From: a virus
DNA: 28,244 nt
Virus record (IMG/VR): IMGVR_UViG_3300038825_001429
Span: 1-28,244 of that record
Reading direction: 5' to 3' (one strand)
Part shown: piece after piece, positions 17,485 through 23,648 of the stretch
Layout of the letters: every line of letters starts with the position of its first letter
Position numbering within the stretch: the stretch's first letter is position 1
The notes under the pieces: generated by a model
Databases searched by the model: none
The model's input: only the letters and a program-made list of their open reading frames with translations
What the model was told of the DNA's origin: nothing
Made by a program: the position numbers and the translations under genes

Positions 17485-17905
17485 ATATTTAAGCCCACAT
17501 TTTACTGCTTCAGAATGTAACTGTAATGGAACGGGAAAACTTCCCTGGGATGATGGCCTGGACAAAGACCAGTTCATGGCCTTTCTGGAACTTCTGGAAG
17601 CAATTAGAAAAGAATGGGGGTCCAGACCCATTGTGGTAAATAGTTTTTACAGATCCCCAGAATATAATAATGAAATTTCATCAACTGGACCAACTGGACC
17701 CCATACGGGCAGGGCTGGTGGATTTGCGGTTGATGTGGGGGTCAGTGGTGGATCTGCTTTGGATCTGATCCAGGTTGCCAGGGAAGTGAACCTGACCAAT
17801 GTTCAACCCATTCAGGGGATTGGGATCAAAGGAACTGGACCCCATGCAAAAAGGTTTGTCCACCTGGACAATCTACCCAGGAAAGCATTGTGGTCTTATT
17901 CATGA
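17477..17905 (+). CDS. M15-family peptidase endolysin
   Basis: This is a 142-residue peptidoglycan endopeptidase of the Peptidase_M15_3 type from ATG 17477, with AGGGGGGA about nine bases upstream. Zinc ligands are visible: His76 (GPHTGRAGG), Asp86 (GFAVDV) and His129 (RFVHLDN). A typical SFYRSPEYN segment lies at residues 56-64. It would cleave host peptide cross-links at lysis. The spacing between His76 and Asp86 is slightly longer than in common HxxGxAxD versions. An ATG at 17366 would add 37 residues including GRRDFLILTGG, but that reading overlaps the 17329 gene almost entirely. Confidence 0.85.
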   Translation: MGKYLSPHFTASECNCNGTGKLPWDDGLDKDQFMAFLELLEAIRKEWGSRPIVVNSFYRSPEYNNEISSTGPTGPHTGRAGGFAVDVGVSGGSALDLIQVAREVNLTNVQPIQGIGIKGTGPHAKRFVHLDNLPRKALWSYS

Positions 17906-17917
17906 CTGCATTTCAAA

Positions 17918-18147
17918 GGTATTAAAAAGGTATTAAAAAATATCTGATCCTTCCAAGTTTTTGTTTTTAAAGCATAAATCTGGCGGAGATGTGTAGGAAT
18001 CGAATCCATTCATTCAAGCCAGATATTATGCTTTTTCTTTAATGATTTCAATCAGATGCTGGGTTTGTTTCGTTCCTTAAAAATAGGTATTAAAAGGTAT
18101 TAAACTGTATTTTGCCCTGCATTTTTGGCCTGAAATCGGTATTAAAA
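17918..18147 (+). repeat. Five GGTATTAAA direct repeats flanking the candidate attP core
   Basis: GGTATTAAA occurs at 17918, 17929, 18086, 18096 and 18138, all in the same orientation. Two are spaced 11 bp apart on one side of the long inverted repeat, and two 10 bp apart plus one more on the other side, the last running into the integrase stop codon. Arrays of short direct repeats on both sides of a core are what arm-type integrase binding sites look like in lambda-type attP regions. The repeats are seen; the binding role is inferred. Confidence 0.6.
17972..18031. other. Candidate attP core: inverted repeat around a tRNA-3'-end-like sequence
   Basis: GCATAAATCTGGC (17972-17984) and GCCAGATATTATGC (18018-18031) form an almost perfect inverted repeat with one extra base. 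Between and partly within it, 17981-18007 reads on the minus strand like the T-arm plus acceptor end of a tRNA or tmRNA (TTCGATTCC ... ATCTCCGCCA), though one base longer than a normal tRNA end. Phage attP cores often copy the 3' end of the tRNA gene they integrate into, and this lies 111 bp past the integrase stop. No complete tRNA is present. A terminator-like role of the repeat is an alternative. Confidence 0.5.
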
Positions 18148-19380
18148 TTCAAGGTTTTCAAAGACATCAACCAGGGGTTTGGAATCCTGATCATAATATG
18201 AATCAATCGTGGTTCTGATGTCCTGGTGACGCAAAGCCATTTGTGCCAGGGCTGGGTTGATGTTGACCAGTTTGGTTCCCAAGCTGGACCGATGTCCATG
18301 AATAGGTTTGGCAACCCCTGACAGATTCAATGCTTTCAGGATCTTAGAAAAAGCATTGGTCAGGGCATCACTGGAACTGAACTGATGATTCCCATCACCC
18401 CTGTCAAGATACCACACTTCTGATTTTTTCCTATCTTGAAGATCCTTCTTCAGAAATTCTTTCAGGTTCGATGACAATGGGACCATTTCCAAAGCTCTTG
18501 ATTTGGTGGTTCCTTCAATGGTCTGAACCTTCCCAAATTTATCAGTGGATTTCTGATTGACAGGTTTCAAAAGAATCCTGTTTTCATCAAGCCTGATGTC
18601 TTCCAGCTTCAACCTGAAAACATCCCCAGCCCTTAAACCCCTATATCTGAAAAGAAAAAAAGCACGATACCAATTCAGATAAGAAATCTTATGACCACCA
18701 AGGGCTGATTTATATTTGAACAGAATATGTTCTTCAATCCTATCCTGGTCATCTTCAGTGAAGGTTCTGACCTTGAAATCCTTTTTGGTCTTGGCTGGTT
18801 TCTGAAGCTGGACTGATTCAGAAATGTGATTGTTTTCAAAAGCCCATTTCAAAAACAGGTTTAGTTCAGAAGCATAGGAAATCAGGGATCTTCTGGATAA
18901 ATCAATCTTGCCTGACAGCATAAACTTTTCTTGGTGTTTATGCTGGAACCTGTTTGATGAATGATCCCCATACACTTCCAGATATTTCTGAAAAGACAGT
19001 TCCATCTTTCTGACAGTGGATGCCCTGGGAACCTGAAGGGTCTTTTTTGATTTGGTGTTTTTATAATGAACCAGAAACAGATCAAAAACCTTGGAAATCT
19101 TCAGGGGTCTTTTTCTTAAATCTGCTTTTGATTCTGCAAAGCCAGTGGATTCTTCCAGTTCATGAATGGCATCATGAATGGCTTTTTCAAATGCAGAAAG
19201 ACTTCTTATATTTCCACAATCAGAATATTTGAAGTCTTCCTTTGAACCAATGACAACCTTTCTGGGTGCCCCACCTTTGGGGATGGGGTTCCCATCTTTG
19301 TCTGTTCTAAGCAGGGCACGGATCACTTCCTTCTCGTATTTCGTCCCCTTGTTCAGTTTTACCAGTTGATACTTCTTCAT
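18142..19380 (-). CDS. int: Tyrosine-family integrase
   Basis: This is a 412-residue site-specific recombinase for integration and excision. An N-terminal part (about 1-90) could be the arm-binding domain. A SAM-like core-binding domain spans about 95-185 (KISKVFDLFLVHYKN, SLISYASELNLFLKWAFENN). The catalytic domain carries Arg250 (RYRGLRAGD), His361 and Arg364 (IHGHRSSLGT), His385 (ALRHQDIRTT) and the Tyr395/396 nucleophile (IDSYYD). The start at 19380 is chosen for its strong SD (GGAAAGGAAAAGT); longer readings use a TTG (19416) or an ATG (19395). Last gene of a leftward operon, next to the candidate attP. Confidence 0.92.
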   Translation of the reverse strand: MKKYQLVKLNKGTKYEKEVIRALLRTDKDGNPIPKGGAPRKVVIGSKEDFKYSDCGNIRSLSAFEKAIHDAIHELEESTGFAESKADLRKRPLKISKVFDLFLVHYKNTKSKKTLQVPRASTVRKMELSFQKYLEVYGDHSSNRFQHKHQEKFMLSGKIDLSRRSLISYASELNLFLKWAFENNHISESVQLQKPAKTKKDFKVRTFTEDDQDRIEEHILFKYKSALGGHKISYLNWYRAFFLFRYRGLRAGDVFRLKLEDIRLDENRILLKPVNQKSTDKFGKVQTIEGTTKSRALEMVPLSSNLKEFLKKDLQDRKKSEVWYLDRGDGNHQFSSSDALTNAFSKILKALNLSGVAKPIHGHRSSLGTKLVNINPALAQMALRHQDIRTTIDSYYDQDSKPLVDVFENLEF

Positions 19381-19465
19381 ACTTTTCCTTTCCATACTGA
19401 TTCTTATGATCTTCAATCATTTTCTTCATTAGCTTCAATGCTCTAGTAAATTCGTCACTATTCAT
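19307..19465 (-). CDS. Small helical protein between repressor and integrase
   Basis: The 52-residue minus-strand frame starts at ATG 19465, immediately after the repressor-like gene's stop, with AAAGG just upstream, and overlaps the first 74 bases of the integrase in another frame. The N-terminal half is a charged helix (MNSDEFTRALKLMKKMIEDH); the C-terminal half is shared with integrase DNA. The good SD and tight junction favour expression, perhaps mainly to couple integrase translation. No family is recognised. Confidence 0.45.
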   Translation of the reverse strand: MNSDEFTRALKLMKKMIEDHKNQYGKEKYEEVSTGKTEQGDEIREGSDPCPA

Positions 19466-19774
19466 TTAGCCTTTCATGGAATTACTAATAACCCTTTCCA
19501 AGCTAGATATTAGGGTTCTGCAATCCCTTAATTCTGATTTTAAATTCTTCGTTTCATCAGTGTTGCCTGTCAGAATCCAGGTCAAGGCTGGACCTTCTCC
19601 AGCTTGCATCATGGATTTCATCAGCCCTGCACTGATGGCCCTTCTGCCCACAAAGATTGCCGAAACATAACTGGGTTTGATGCCATATTTTTCTGCGAAT
19701 GTTTTTTGTGTCAGACCTTCTTTTTCAAAATATTTTTTCAATCTGTTTAATGTTTCTTTTGATTCGGTTTCCAT
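19466..19774 (-). CDS. XRE-type HTH protein, putative phage repressor
   Basis: The 102-residue protein has a helix-turn-helix near residues 20-50 (LTQKTFAEKYGIKPSYVSAI) followed by a loop like GRRAISAGL, as in CI/Cro-type repressors. Residues about 78-100 look like a short coiled coil (LKSELRDCRTLISSLERVI), perhaps for dimerisation. There is no LexA-like cleavage domain, so an SOS-cleaved repressor is unlikely. The ATG lacks a strong SD. An imperfect palindrome lies just upstream (19789-19804). The gene sits in the leftward operon with the integrase, opposite the early promoter. Confidence 0.7.
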   Translation of the reverse strand: METESKETLNRLKKYFEKEGLTQKTFAEKYGIKPSYVSAIFVGRRAISAGLMKSMMQAGEGPALTWILTGNTDETKNLKSELRDCRTLISSLERVISNSMKG

Positions 19775-19788
19775 ACTGTTTTTTTAAA

Positions 19789-19804
19789 GTGGGTTGCATA
19801 CCAC
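19789..19804. promoter_or_regulatory. Imperfect palindrome upstream of the repressor-like gene
   Basis: The 16-bp GTGGGTTGCATACCAC follows GTGGnnTGCAnnCCAC symmetry (12 of 16 positions) and lies 15 bp upstream of the HTH gene's start codon. It could be an operator for autoregulation. It touches the stop codon of the upstream small gene, so a chance match is possible. Confidence 0.35.
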
Positions 19805-19944
19805 TAACTACCTAATATTCGGATCTTATGATCCCTGTCATTGTCAATGGTGGTGGATGTCGGTGTGTCCATGATCGTGAAGGAAATCTGCTTTCCCCAA
19901 TCGTTTTTGCTGATTTTGGGGGTGGGGGATGTTTCATAGCCCAT
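19804..19944 (-). CDS. Small protein in the lysogeny operon, unknown
   Basis: The 46-residue minus-strand frame starts at ATG 19944 with AAGGGG just upstream and ends at TAG 19804-19806. It begins MGYETSPTPKISKNDWGKQI and later has ISFTIMDTPTS and DNDRDHKIRIL, a balanced soluble composition. A competing frame from the ATG overlapping the upstream gene's stop gives a Pro/His-rich sequence that looks less protein-like. No family is recognised. Confidence 0.5.
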   Translation of the reverse strand: MGYETSPTPKISKNDWGKQISFTIMDTPTSTTIDNDRDHKIRILGS

Positions 19945-19974
19945 GCACCCCTTGAATAATTGTAGTCTTTAAGA

Positions 19975-20154
19975 TTATTCATTGTCACCCTTCCATGAAC
20001 CCATCCAGATCAGGTTCCTTTTTCTTCCCCAGGCACCAATTGCTTTGAATTGGGTCACAAATTCACTGACCCCAAACCATGACCGGCTTGAACTCCATTT
20101 CTCCTTGTTCCCTCTTGCCAGAACATTTTGATCCCATTTTTTAAGCCTATCCAT
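19975..20154 (-). CDS. Small Trp-rich basic protein, first gene of leftward operon
   Basis: The 59-residue minus-strand frame starts at ATG 20154 behind a very good SD (AGGAAAGGTAAA). It is rich in Trp, Lys and Arg (MDRLKKWDQNVLARGNKEKW, then RSWFGVSEFVTQFKAIGAWG). It is the first leftward gene after the divergent promoter region, where phages often encode Cro-like or immunity regulators, but no HTH is evident. The frame stays open upstream of 20154, but that stretch crosses the divergent promoter and is probably not translated. Confidence 0.55.
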   Translation of the reverse strand: MDRLKKWDQNVLARGNKEKWSSSRSWFGVSEFVTQFKAIGAWGRKRNLIWMGSWKGDNE

Positions 20155-20177
20155 TTTACCTTTCCTGAAAAAAGTTG

Positions 20178-20205
20178 AATCTGGTGTTGACAATAACACC
20201 AGATT
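20178..20205. promoter_or_regulatory. Operator-like inverted repeat over the early promoter
   Basis: AATCTGGTGTT (20178-20188) and AACACCAGATT (20195-20205) are perfect 11-bp inverted arms around a 6-base spacer. A third copy of the right arm follows at 20216-20226, exactly 21 bp (two helical turns) on. The left arm and spacer contain the -35 box of the rightward promoter, so protein binding would block early transcription. This is the best candidate for the phage's main operator. Confidence 0.7.
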
Positions 20206-20215
20206 GAAATATTTT
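20187..20215 (+). promoter_or_regulatory. Rightward early promoter
   Basis: A consensus -35 TTGACA (20187-20192) is followed 17 bases later by TATTTT (20210-20215), four of six matches to the -10 consensus. It lies 68 bases before the ATG of the first rightward gene and is overlapped by the inverted repeat at 20178-20205, consistent with a repressible early promoter. Confidence 0.6.
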
Positions 20216-20282
20216 AACACCAGATTTGACATATTCTGAACAAATATCAAATCCAACAAATTCCACCATAGGTTGGGTTGAC

Positions 20283-20471
20283 ATGGAAAGCAACACAAAA
20301 AAACACCAGTTCCTTCCTGATCCTGTTCAGGAACTGAATGGGAATATCTGCAGACTTTGTGATCTTCTGGAAATCCTTCTGGATTCAGAAGCAAAGGAAA
20401 TGAAGGTTCAAAGAAAGATCAAGGATGAAAAAAAGGAACTGTCAGACCTTTATAAGAAGGTGATCAGTTGA
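20283..20471 (+). CDS. Small helical early protein, unknown
   Basis: The 62-residue protein from ATG 20283 starts MESNTKKHQFLPDPVQELNG and has a charged helical end (KIKDEKKELSDLYKKVIS). An earlier in-frame ATG (20226) would lie within the operator repeats and is less likely. It is the first gene of the rightward operon and its stop overlaps the next gene's TTG start. The Leu/Lys/Glu-rich end suggests a coiled coil. No function is assigned. Confidence 0.65.
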   Translation: MESNTKKHQFLPDPVQELNGNICRLCDLLEILLDSEAKEMKVQRKIKDEKKELSDLYKKVIS

Positions 20472-20917
20472 TCATCCTGACAGATCAGGAAATTAATCAG
20501 GCCAATGAATTGGCAGACATCAGGAACACAGGCATGACCCAATACCGAAAGGAACCAGGGCTGAACAGACATCAGCATTTCATTGGGGCATTGGGTGAAA
20601 TTGCCTTTTCCAGATTGTTTGGGCTGACAGTGGAAATGGTCCAGAAACCTGAAGGTGATGATGGTGTGGATTTTTTTATGGATGGTAAATCCATCGATGT
20701 CAAAACTTCAGAAGCACCATTTCCAAAGCTGATCAGTCTAAAGTCAAAGATCAGGGCAGATATATATGTTCTTGCCCACACCAAAAAAAATCGGGTTGCA
20801 TTCTTAGGATGGATCAGAAAACAGAATTTTATTGATAAACACCAAACCCTGATTGGGGTGAAAGGGTCACCATGGTATGTGACAAACGAAATGCTGAACC
20901 CGATCACAACTTTATAG
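20468..20917 (+). CDS. PD-(D/E)XK-like nuclease-fold protein
   Basis: The 149-residue protein starts at TTG 20468, with AAGAAGGTGA upstream, overlapping the previous stop. A GALGEIAFSRLFG helix (Glu44) is followed by GDDGVDFF (Asp68) and SIDVKTS (Asp77, Lys79). This Glu ... Asp ... Asp-x-Lys pattern is typical of PD-(D/E)XK endonuclease folds. It might process recombination or replication intermediates, or cut host DNA. A second nuclease of the same broad fold follows directly. Confidence 0.6.
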   Translation: MIILTDQEINQANELADIRNTGMTQYRKEPGLNRHQHFIGALGEIAFSRLFGLTVEMVQKPEGDDGVDFFMDGKSIDVKTSEAPFPKLISLKSKIRADIYVLAHTKKNRVAFLGWIRKQNFIDKHQTLIGVKGSPWYVTNEMLNPITTL

Positions 20918-21300
20918 ATTTTGAGTCAAGAAGATTGCTGAAGGAATCAGAAAGCTTAATCCAGAAATCAATCCTTGAATGGTTGAATTATCACTCTGAA
21001 GTCTATGCCTTCAGGGTCAATGTTCAGGGTGTTCCTTTACACAACGGAACTGGACGTTTCAGACCTTCCCCGAATCGGGGAATTGCAGATATTTTAGCAA
21101 GTGTAAAGGGCACCTTTTTAGCCATTGAAGTGAAATCAAAAACAGGGAAACAGTCAGCATACCAACGGACCTTCCAGGAATATGTGGAAAAAAGTGGGGG
21201 TCATTACATCATCGCCAGGGATCTGGTGACAGTCATGAACAAAGTGGATGAACTGCTTGGAAAGGGGGAAGCAAAAAACACAATTGATGAAACTTATTAA
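20872..21300 (+). CDS. VRR-NUC domain nuclease
   Basis: The 142-residue protein starts at ATG 20872 after AAAGGG and overlaps the upstream gene by 46 bases. VRR-NUC signatures are clear: GIADILA (Asp73), FLAIEVKSKTGKQSAYQ (Glu86, Lys88, Gln98) and EKSGGHYIIARD. Stand-alone VRR-NUC proteins in phages are structure-specific endonucleases, often thought to resolve Holliday junctions. The neighbouring SSB and Erf genes support a recombination role. Confidence 0.85.
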   Translation: MVCDKRNAEPDHNFIDFESRRLLKESESLIQKSILEWLNYHSEVYAFRVNVQGVPLHNGTGRFRPSPNRGIADILASVKGTFLAIEVKSKTGKQSAYQRTFQEYVEKSGGHYIIARDLVTVMNKVDELLGKGEAKNTIDETY

Positions 21301-21323
21301 CAACATTAAAAATGGATTTTTAA

Positions 21324-21671
21324 ATGTATAAAAACAGAATAACTATCATAGGCAATGTATCACAGGAACCCACTGTCAGAACCACTTCCAATGGAACAGA
21401 AGTGTGCAACTTTTCAGTGGCAACCAATCACTTCTTTTACCGCAATGAAGAAAAGATTTCACAACCTGAATATCATTCATGTTCTGCATGGGATCGGCTG
21501 GTGCCCAGGTGTGAACATCTGAAGCTGGGTCAGAAGATAGAAATTGAAGGAAGGGTGAAGGAAAACAACTGGGAAAAAACCTGTTCTTGTGGTCAGACCA
21601 TCAAGCAATATCGGTATGAAATCCAGGTTCAAAGCATTCTTTATTTGGATAAGAAAAATGAAGACTCATGA
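21324..21671 (+). CDS. ssb: Single-stranded DNA-binding protein
   Basis: The 115-residue OB-fold protein starts MYKNRITIIGNVSQEPTVRT, with NGTEVCNFSVATN and a GQKIEIEGRVKEN strand, all typical of bacterial-type SSB. It protects single strands in replication and recombination. It lacks the disordered linker and acidic DDxxF-like tip through which host SSB recruits partners. A CSCGQ insert (residues about 87-91), plus further Cys at 28, 52 and 62, may form a metal site. The SD is weak. Confidence 0.88.
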   Translation: MYKNRITIIGNVSQEPTVRTTSNGTEVCNFSVATNHFFYRNEEKISQPEYHSCSAWDRLVPRCEHLKLGQKIEIEGRVKENNWEKTCSCGQTIKQYRYEIQVQSILYLDKKNEDS

Positions 21672-21834
21672 CATCACTGGGTTTGAAGTTATCCAAATCC
21701 TGAAGAAAGCAGAAAACCAAAAACCTAAAAGGGAAATATGGAATCAGGCAATCAGTTTGTTTGGGAAGTTCTTGAATTGCGGAAAGCCCAAAAAGCAAGC
21801 AATGGAGCAGGGGGCAAAACAAGCCTTCAATTAA
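21658..21834 (+). CDS. Possible small protein overlapping two others
   Basis: This 58-residue frame starts at ATG 21658 inside the end of ssb and ends within the 21738 gene. Its first 30 residues (MKTHDITGFEVIQILKKAEN) look protein-like and cover 66 bases not used by either neighbour. Its last 27 residues come from DNA that is better explained by the 21738 frame. No good SD is seen. It may be real with an out-of-frame overlap, or a remnant. Confidence 0.35.
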   Translation: MKTHDITGFEVIQILKKAENQKPKREIWNQAISLFGKFLNCGKPKKQAMEQGAKQAFN

Positions 21835-21914
21835 AACGGGCAAAGGAAGCAGAACAAAGGGTGGATGATTATCTGAAAGCCTATGAAAAAATGATGAATC
21901 AAGAAAAGGGATGA
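21738..21914 (+). CDS. Small helical protein upstream of Erf
   Basis: The 58-residue protein from ATG 21738 has an AAAAGGGAAAT SD. It is charged and helical (SLQLKRAKEAEQRVDDYLKA, then YEKMMNQEKG), typical of small early phage proteins. Its stop overlaps the erf start (ATGATGG). Function is unknown; co-expression with the annealing protein suggests a recombination accessory. Confidence 0.62.
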   Translation: MESGNQFVWEVLELRKAQKASNGAGGKTSLQLKRAKEAEQRVDDYLKAYEKMMNQEKG

Positions 21915-22783
21915 TGGAAGAAACAGAAGAAACAAAACCAGAAATGAAAATAGGTTCACCACTAAATCATTTCAACATATTTCATTCAGAAGAAATGAAT
22001 GAACTTTTTGGGGCCATGGCATCAGCCCAGGGTGAAATGGGCAAAGCCATCAGCAATGAAACCAATCCTTTCTTCAAGGCTAAATATCCAACCCTGGATG
22101 TGGTCATTGATGTCTATCGTGAACCCCTGGCAAAGCATGGCCTTTCATTCATGCAGTGGTCTGTTTCAAATGGGCAGATGATGAATATGCTGGCCCATAA
22201 GAGTGGTCAATACATTGCCAGCATCGATGAACTAAGGATCAAAGAAAGCACCAATCCCCAGGCCCATGGAAGTGCTTATTCATACCTTCGCAGATATTCA
22301 GCAATGGGGGTAATGGGATTGGGCAAAGCCAGTGAAGATGATGACGGGAACCAGGGATCTGGAAAGGGTTCAAAACCATCCACTGATCAGGGGGGTTCCA
22401 GGGGGTCTGGTGGAAGATCCAGAAAGCCCAAGGATGAATTTCAAAGCCAGTTGAATTCCCAGGGCACATACCAGTTTGAAACATCCCCAGATGACAAACC
22501 ATCTGATCAAAAACCAAAGAAAGATCCTGAACCAACCCCTGAACAATTGGAAATCATTAGGGTTGCAAACAACAAACTGGACGAAGCAACTGCACTTAGT
22601 CACTTATCGAATATCTGGTCAAAGCATGGTTCCCATTGGAGAACCCAACTTCCAGGCAAGCTGATCCTTCCAGTTCAGGATTTCAAAGATCAGAAAAGGG
22701 AAGCACTGAAAAAAGCCAGGGATGAAAAGGAACAACAAAGAATTTCAGAAAGGGAAAAGGAAAATGAAAAAGCAGAAGTTTGA
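21911..22783 (+). CDS. erf: ERF-family single-strand annealing recombinase
   Basis: The 290-residue protein has an N-terminal ERF domain (about residues 25-140): ETNPFFKAKYPTLDVVIDVY, LAKHGLSFMQW and the characteristic GSAYSYLRRYSAMGVMGL. ERF proteins bind and anneal single strands in phage recombination and in circularisation of terminally redundant genomes. A Gly/Ser/Lys-rich linker (about 140-200) leads to a helical C-terminal part (EQLEIIRVANNKLDEATALS). It sits with SSB and two nucleases, a full recombination set. Confidence 0.9.
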   Translation: MMEETEETKPEMKIGSPLNHFNIFHSEEMNELFGAMASAQGEMGKAISNETNPFFKAKYPTLDVVIDVYREPLAKHGLSFMQWSVSNGQMMNMLAHKSGQYIASIDELRIKESTNPQAHGSAYSYLRRYSAMGVMGLGKASEDDDGNQGSGKGSKPSTDQGGSRGSGGRSRKPKDEFQSQLNSQGTYQFETSPDDKPSDQKPKKDPEPTPEQLEIIRVANNKLDEATALSHLSNIWSKHGSHWRTQLPGKLILPVQDFKDQKREALKKARDEKEQQRISEREKENEKAEV

Positions 22784-22880
22784 AATCTATCTGGATGAAT
22801 CAGGGCAGATTGCCTGTCAACGGAAAAGGCCCAGATCAGTCATCACAACACTGAAAAGAATTCTGAAGGGGGGAAGATGA
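22764..22880 (+). CDS. Tiny basic protein, unknown
   Basis: The 38-residue protein (MKKQKFEIYLDESGQIACQR, then LKRILKGGR) starts 20 bases before the erf stop, after AAAAGGAAA, and overlaps the next start (ATGA). It is strongly basic. The good SD and coupling on both sides make it a plausible gene. Function is unknown. Confidence 0.5.
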   Translation: MKKQKFEIYLDESGQIACQRKRPRSVITTLKRILKGGR

Positions 22881-23086
22881 ATCAAGCAATTTGTCCACAT
22901 TGCCAAAAGCCAAACCCAATGGGAAAGATGTGGAAATTCGGAGAAATAAACCCAAAGACAGAACAGGCAATCATCTTTTGTGGTGATGATGAAGAAATGA
23001 ATGGGGGATGTGGGAAAAGGATTCTGGTGGAATGGACATGGGTTCCTGAAATCATGGTTTCAGCAATTGGTGAAAGGATTCGATGA
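22877..23086 (+). CDS. Small zinc-ribbon-like protein
   Basis: The 69-residue protein has CPHC at residues 6-9 and two further Cys in CGDDEEMNGGCGKR (about 35-48), a four-cysteine arrangement suited to zinc binding. It is coupled to the preceding gene (ATGA) and its stop overlaps the next start. DNA or RNA binding is likely but no specific family is recognised. Confidence 0.6.
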   Translation: MNQAICPHCQKPNPMGKMWKFGEINPKTEQAIIFCGDDEEMNGGCGKRILVEWTWVPEIMVSAIGERIR

Positions 23087-23439
23087 CAATTCCAAAAGAT
23101 TCCAGGCTGACCCCAATCAGGTTTCAGGAAAGAAGGAAGGGTCATGCTTTCTGGCTTTATCAGTGTTCTTGTGGAACCAAAAAAATCATCCAGCAAAGTT
23201 CAGTGAATCGTGGTTTGTCCAGGTCATGCGGATGTTTGAAGAAGGAAGTGGTTGTCAGAAGAAACCTTGAACAGAAAGGGTTCCAGAACAAAAACAAATC
23301 AAACAAGGGAAACACACCAGCAAACAAAGGAAAGATCAGAATTCATAAGATTCCTAATGATCCCACCAGCCCTTTCAGGTATGTGACTGAACAGGAACTG
23401 ACACAAATTTATCATGGGGTGATTGATGAAGGATTTTGA
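23083..23439 (+). CDS. Homing-endonuclease-type DNA-binding protein without a nuclease
   Basis: The 118-residue protein carries CSCGTKKIIQQSSVNRGLSR then SCGCLKKE (about residues 28-55). This CxCG ... SCGC motif accompanies AP2/HNH homing endonucleases and some phage DNA-binding proteins. The rest is basic (NKNKSNKGNTPANKGKIR), and no HNH or other nuclease motif is seen. It could be a reduced homing endonuclease reused as a DNA-binding protein, or a zinc-stabilised early regulator. Confidence 0.55.
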   Translation: MTIPKDSRLTPIRFQERRKGHAFWLYQCSCGTKKIIQQSSVNRGLSRSCGCLKKEVVVRRNLEQKGFQNKNKSNKGNTPANKGKIRIHKIPNDPTSPFRYVTEQELTQIYHGVIDEGF

Positions 23440-23647
23440 TATTAACAAAAGAAAAAGGTACATGGAAACCAGCCCTTCAAATGGCAGTTTAATAATGCGG
23501 TTTGATTTAAAGAAAAAGCCTGAAAGAATTCTTTTTGAACACCTTTTAAAAATGGCAAATGAGCATCATATTCCATTGCATAAATTGGCAAAAGAAATGG
23601 TCTGCCATGTAATTGAATCTGATTTAGAAAAGGATGAAAAGACTTAA
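23426..23647 (+). CDS. Small protein, possible ribbon-helix-helix regulator
   Basis: The 73-residue protein from ATG 23426 (TTG 23423 is also possible) has GGGGTGATT upstream. A beta-like strand (GSLIMRFDLKK) is followed by two helices (ERILFEHLLKMANEHHI, then PLHKLAKEMVCHVIES), the layout of Arc/MetJ ribbon-helix-helix proteins. It is the last gene before the structured RNA and AT-rich region. Repression or origin binding is possible but not shown. Confidence 0.55.
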   Translation: MKDFDINKRKRYMETSPSNGSLIMRFDLKKKPERILFEHLLKMANEHHIPLHKLAKEMVCHVIESDLEKDEKT

Positions 23648-23648
23648 C

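Noticed and set aside
17981-18007. A functional tRNA or tmRNA gene on the minus strand
   Set aside because: Only a T-arm/acceptor-like 3' end is visible, with one base too many and poor T-stem pairing; no D-arm, anticodon or 5' acceptor strand precedes it.
17918-18147. CRISPR-like repeat array
   Set aside because: The 9-bp repeats are too short, spacing is irregular (10, 11, about 42 and about 157 bp), and no cas gene is present.
20155-20394. Long upstream extension of the 19975-20154 minus-strand gene
   Set aside because: It would run through the early promoter, the operator repeat and the start of the opposite-strand gene; the SD-supported ATG at 20154 is more likely.
22764-23086. Host-encoded cargo (moron) genes
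   Set aside because: No separate promoter/terminator unit or composition change is visible; the genes are coupled within the early operon.
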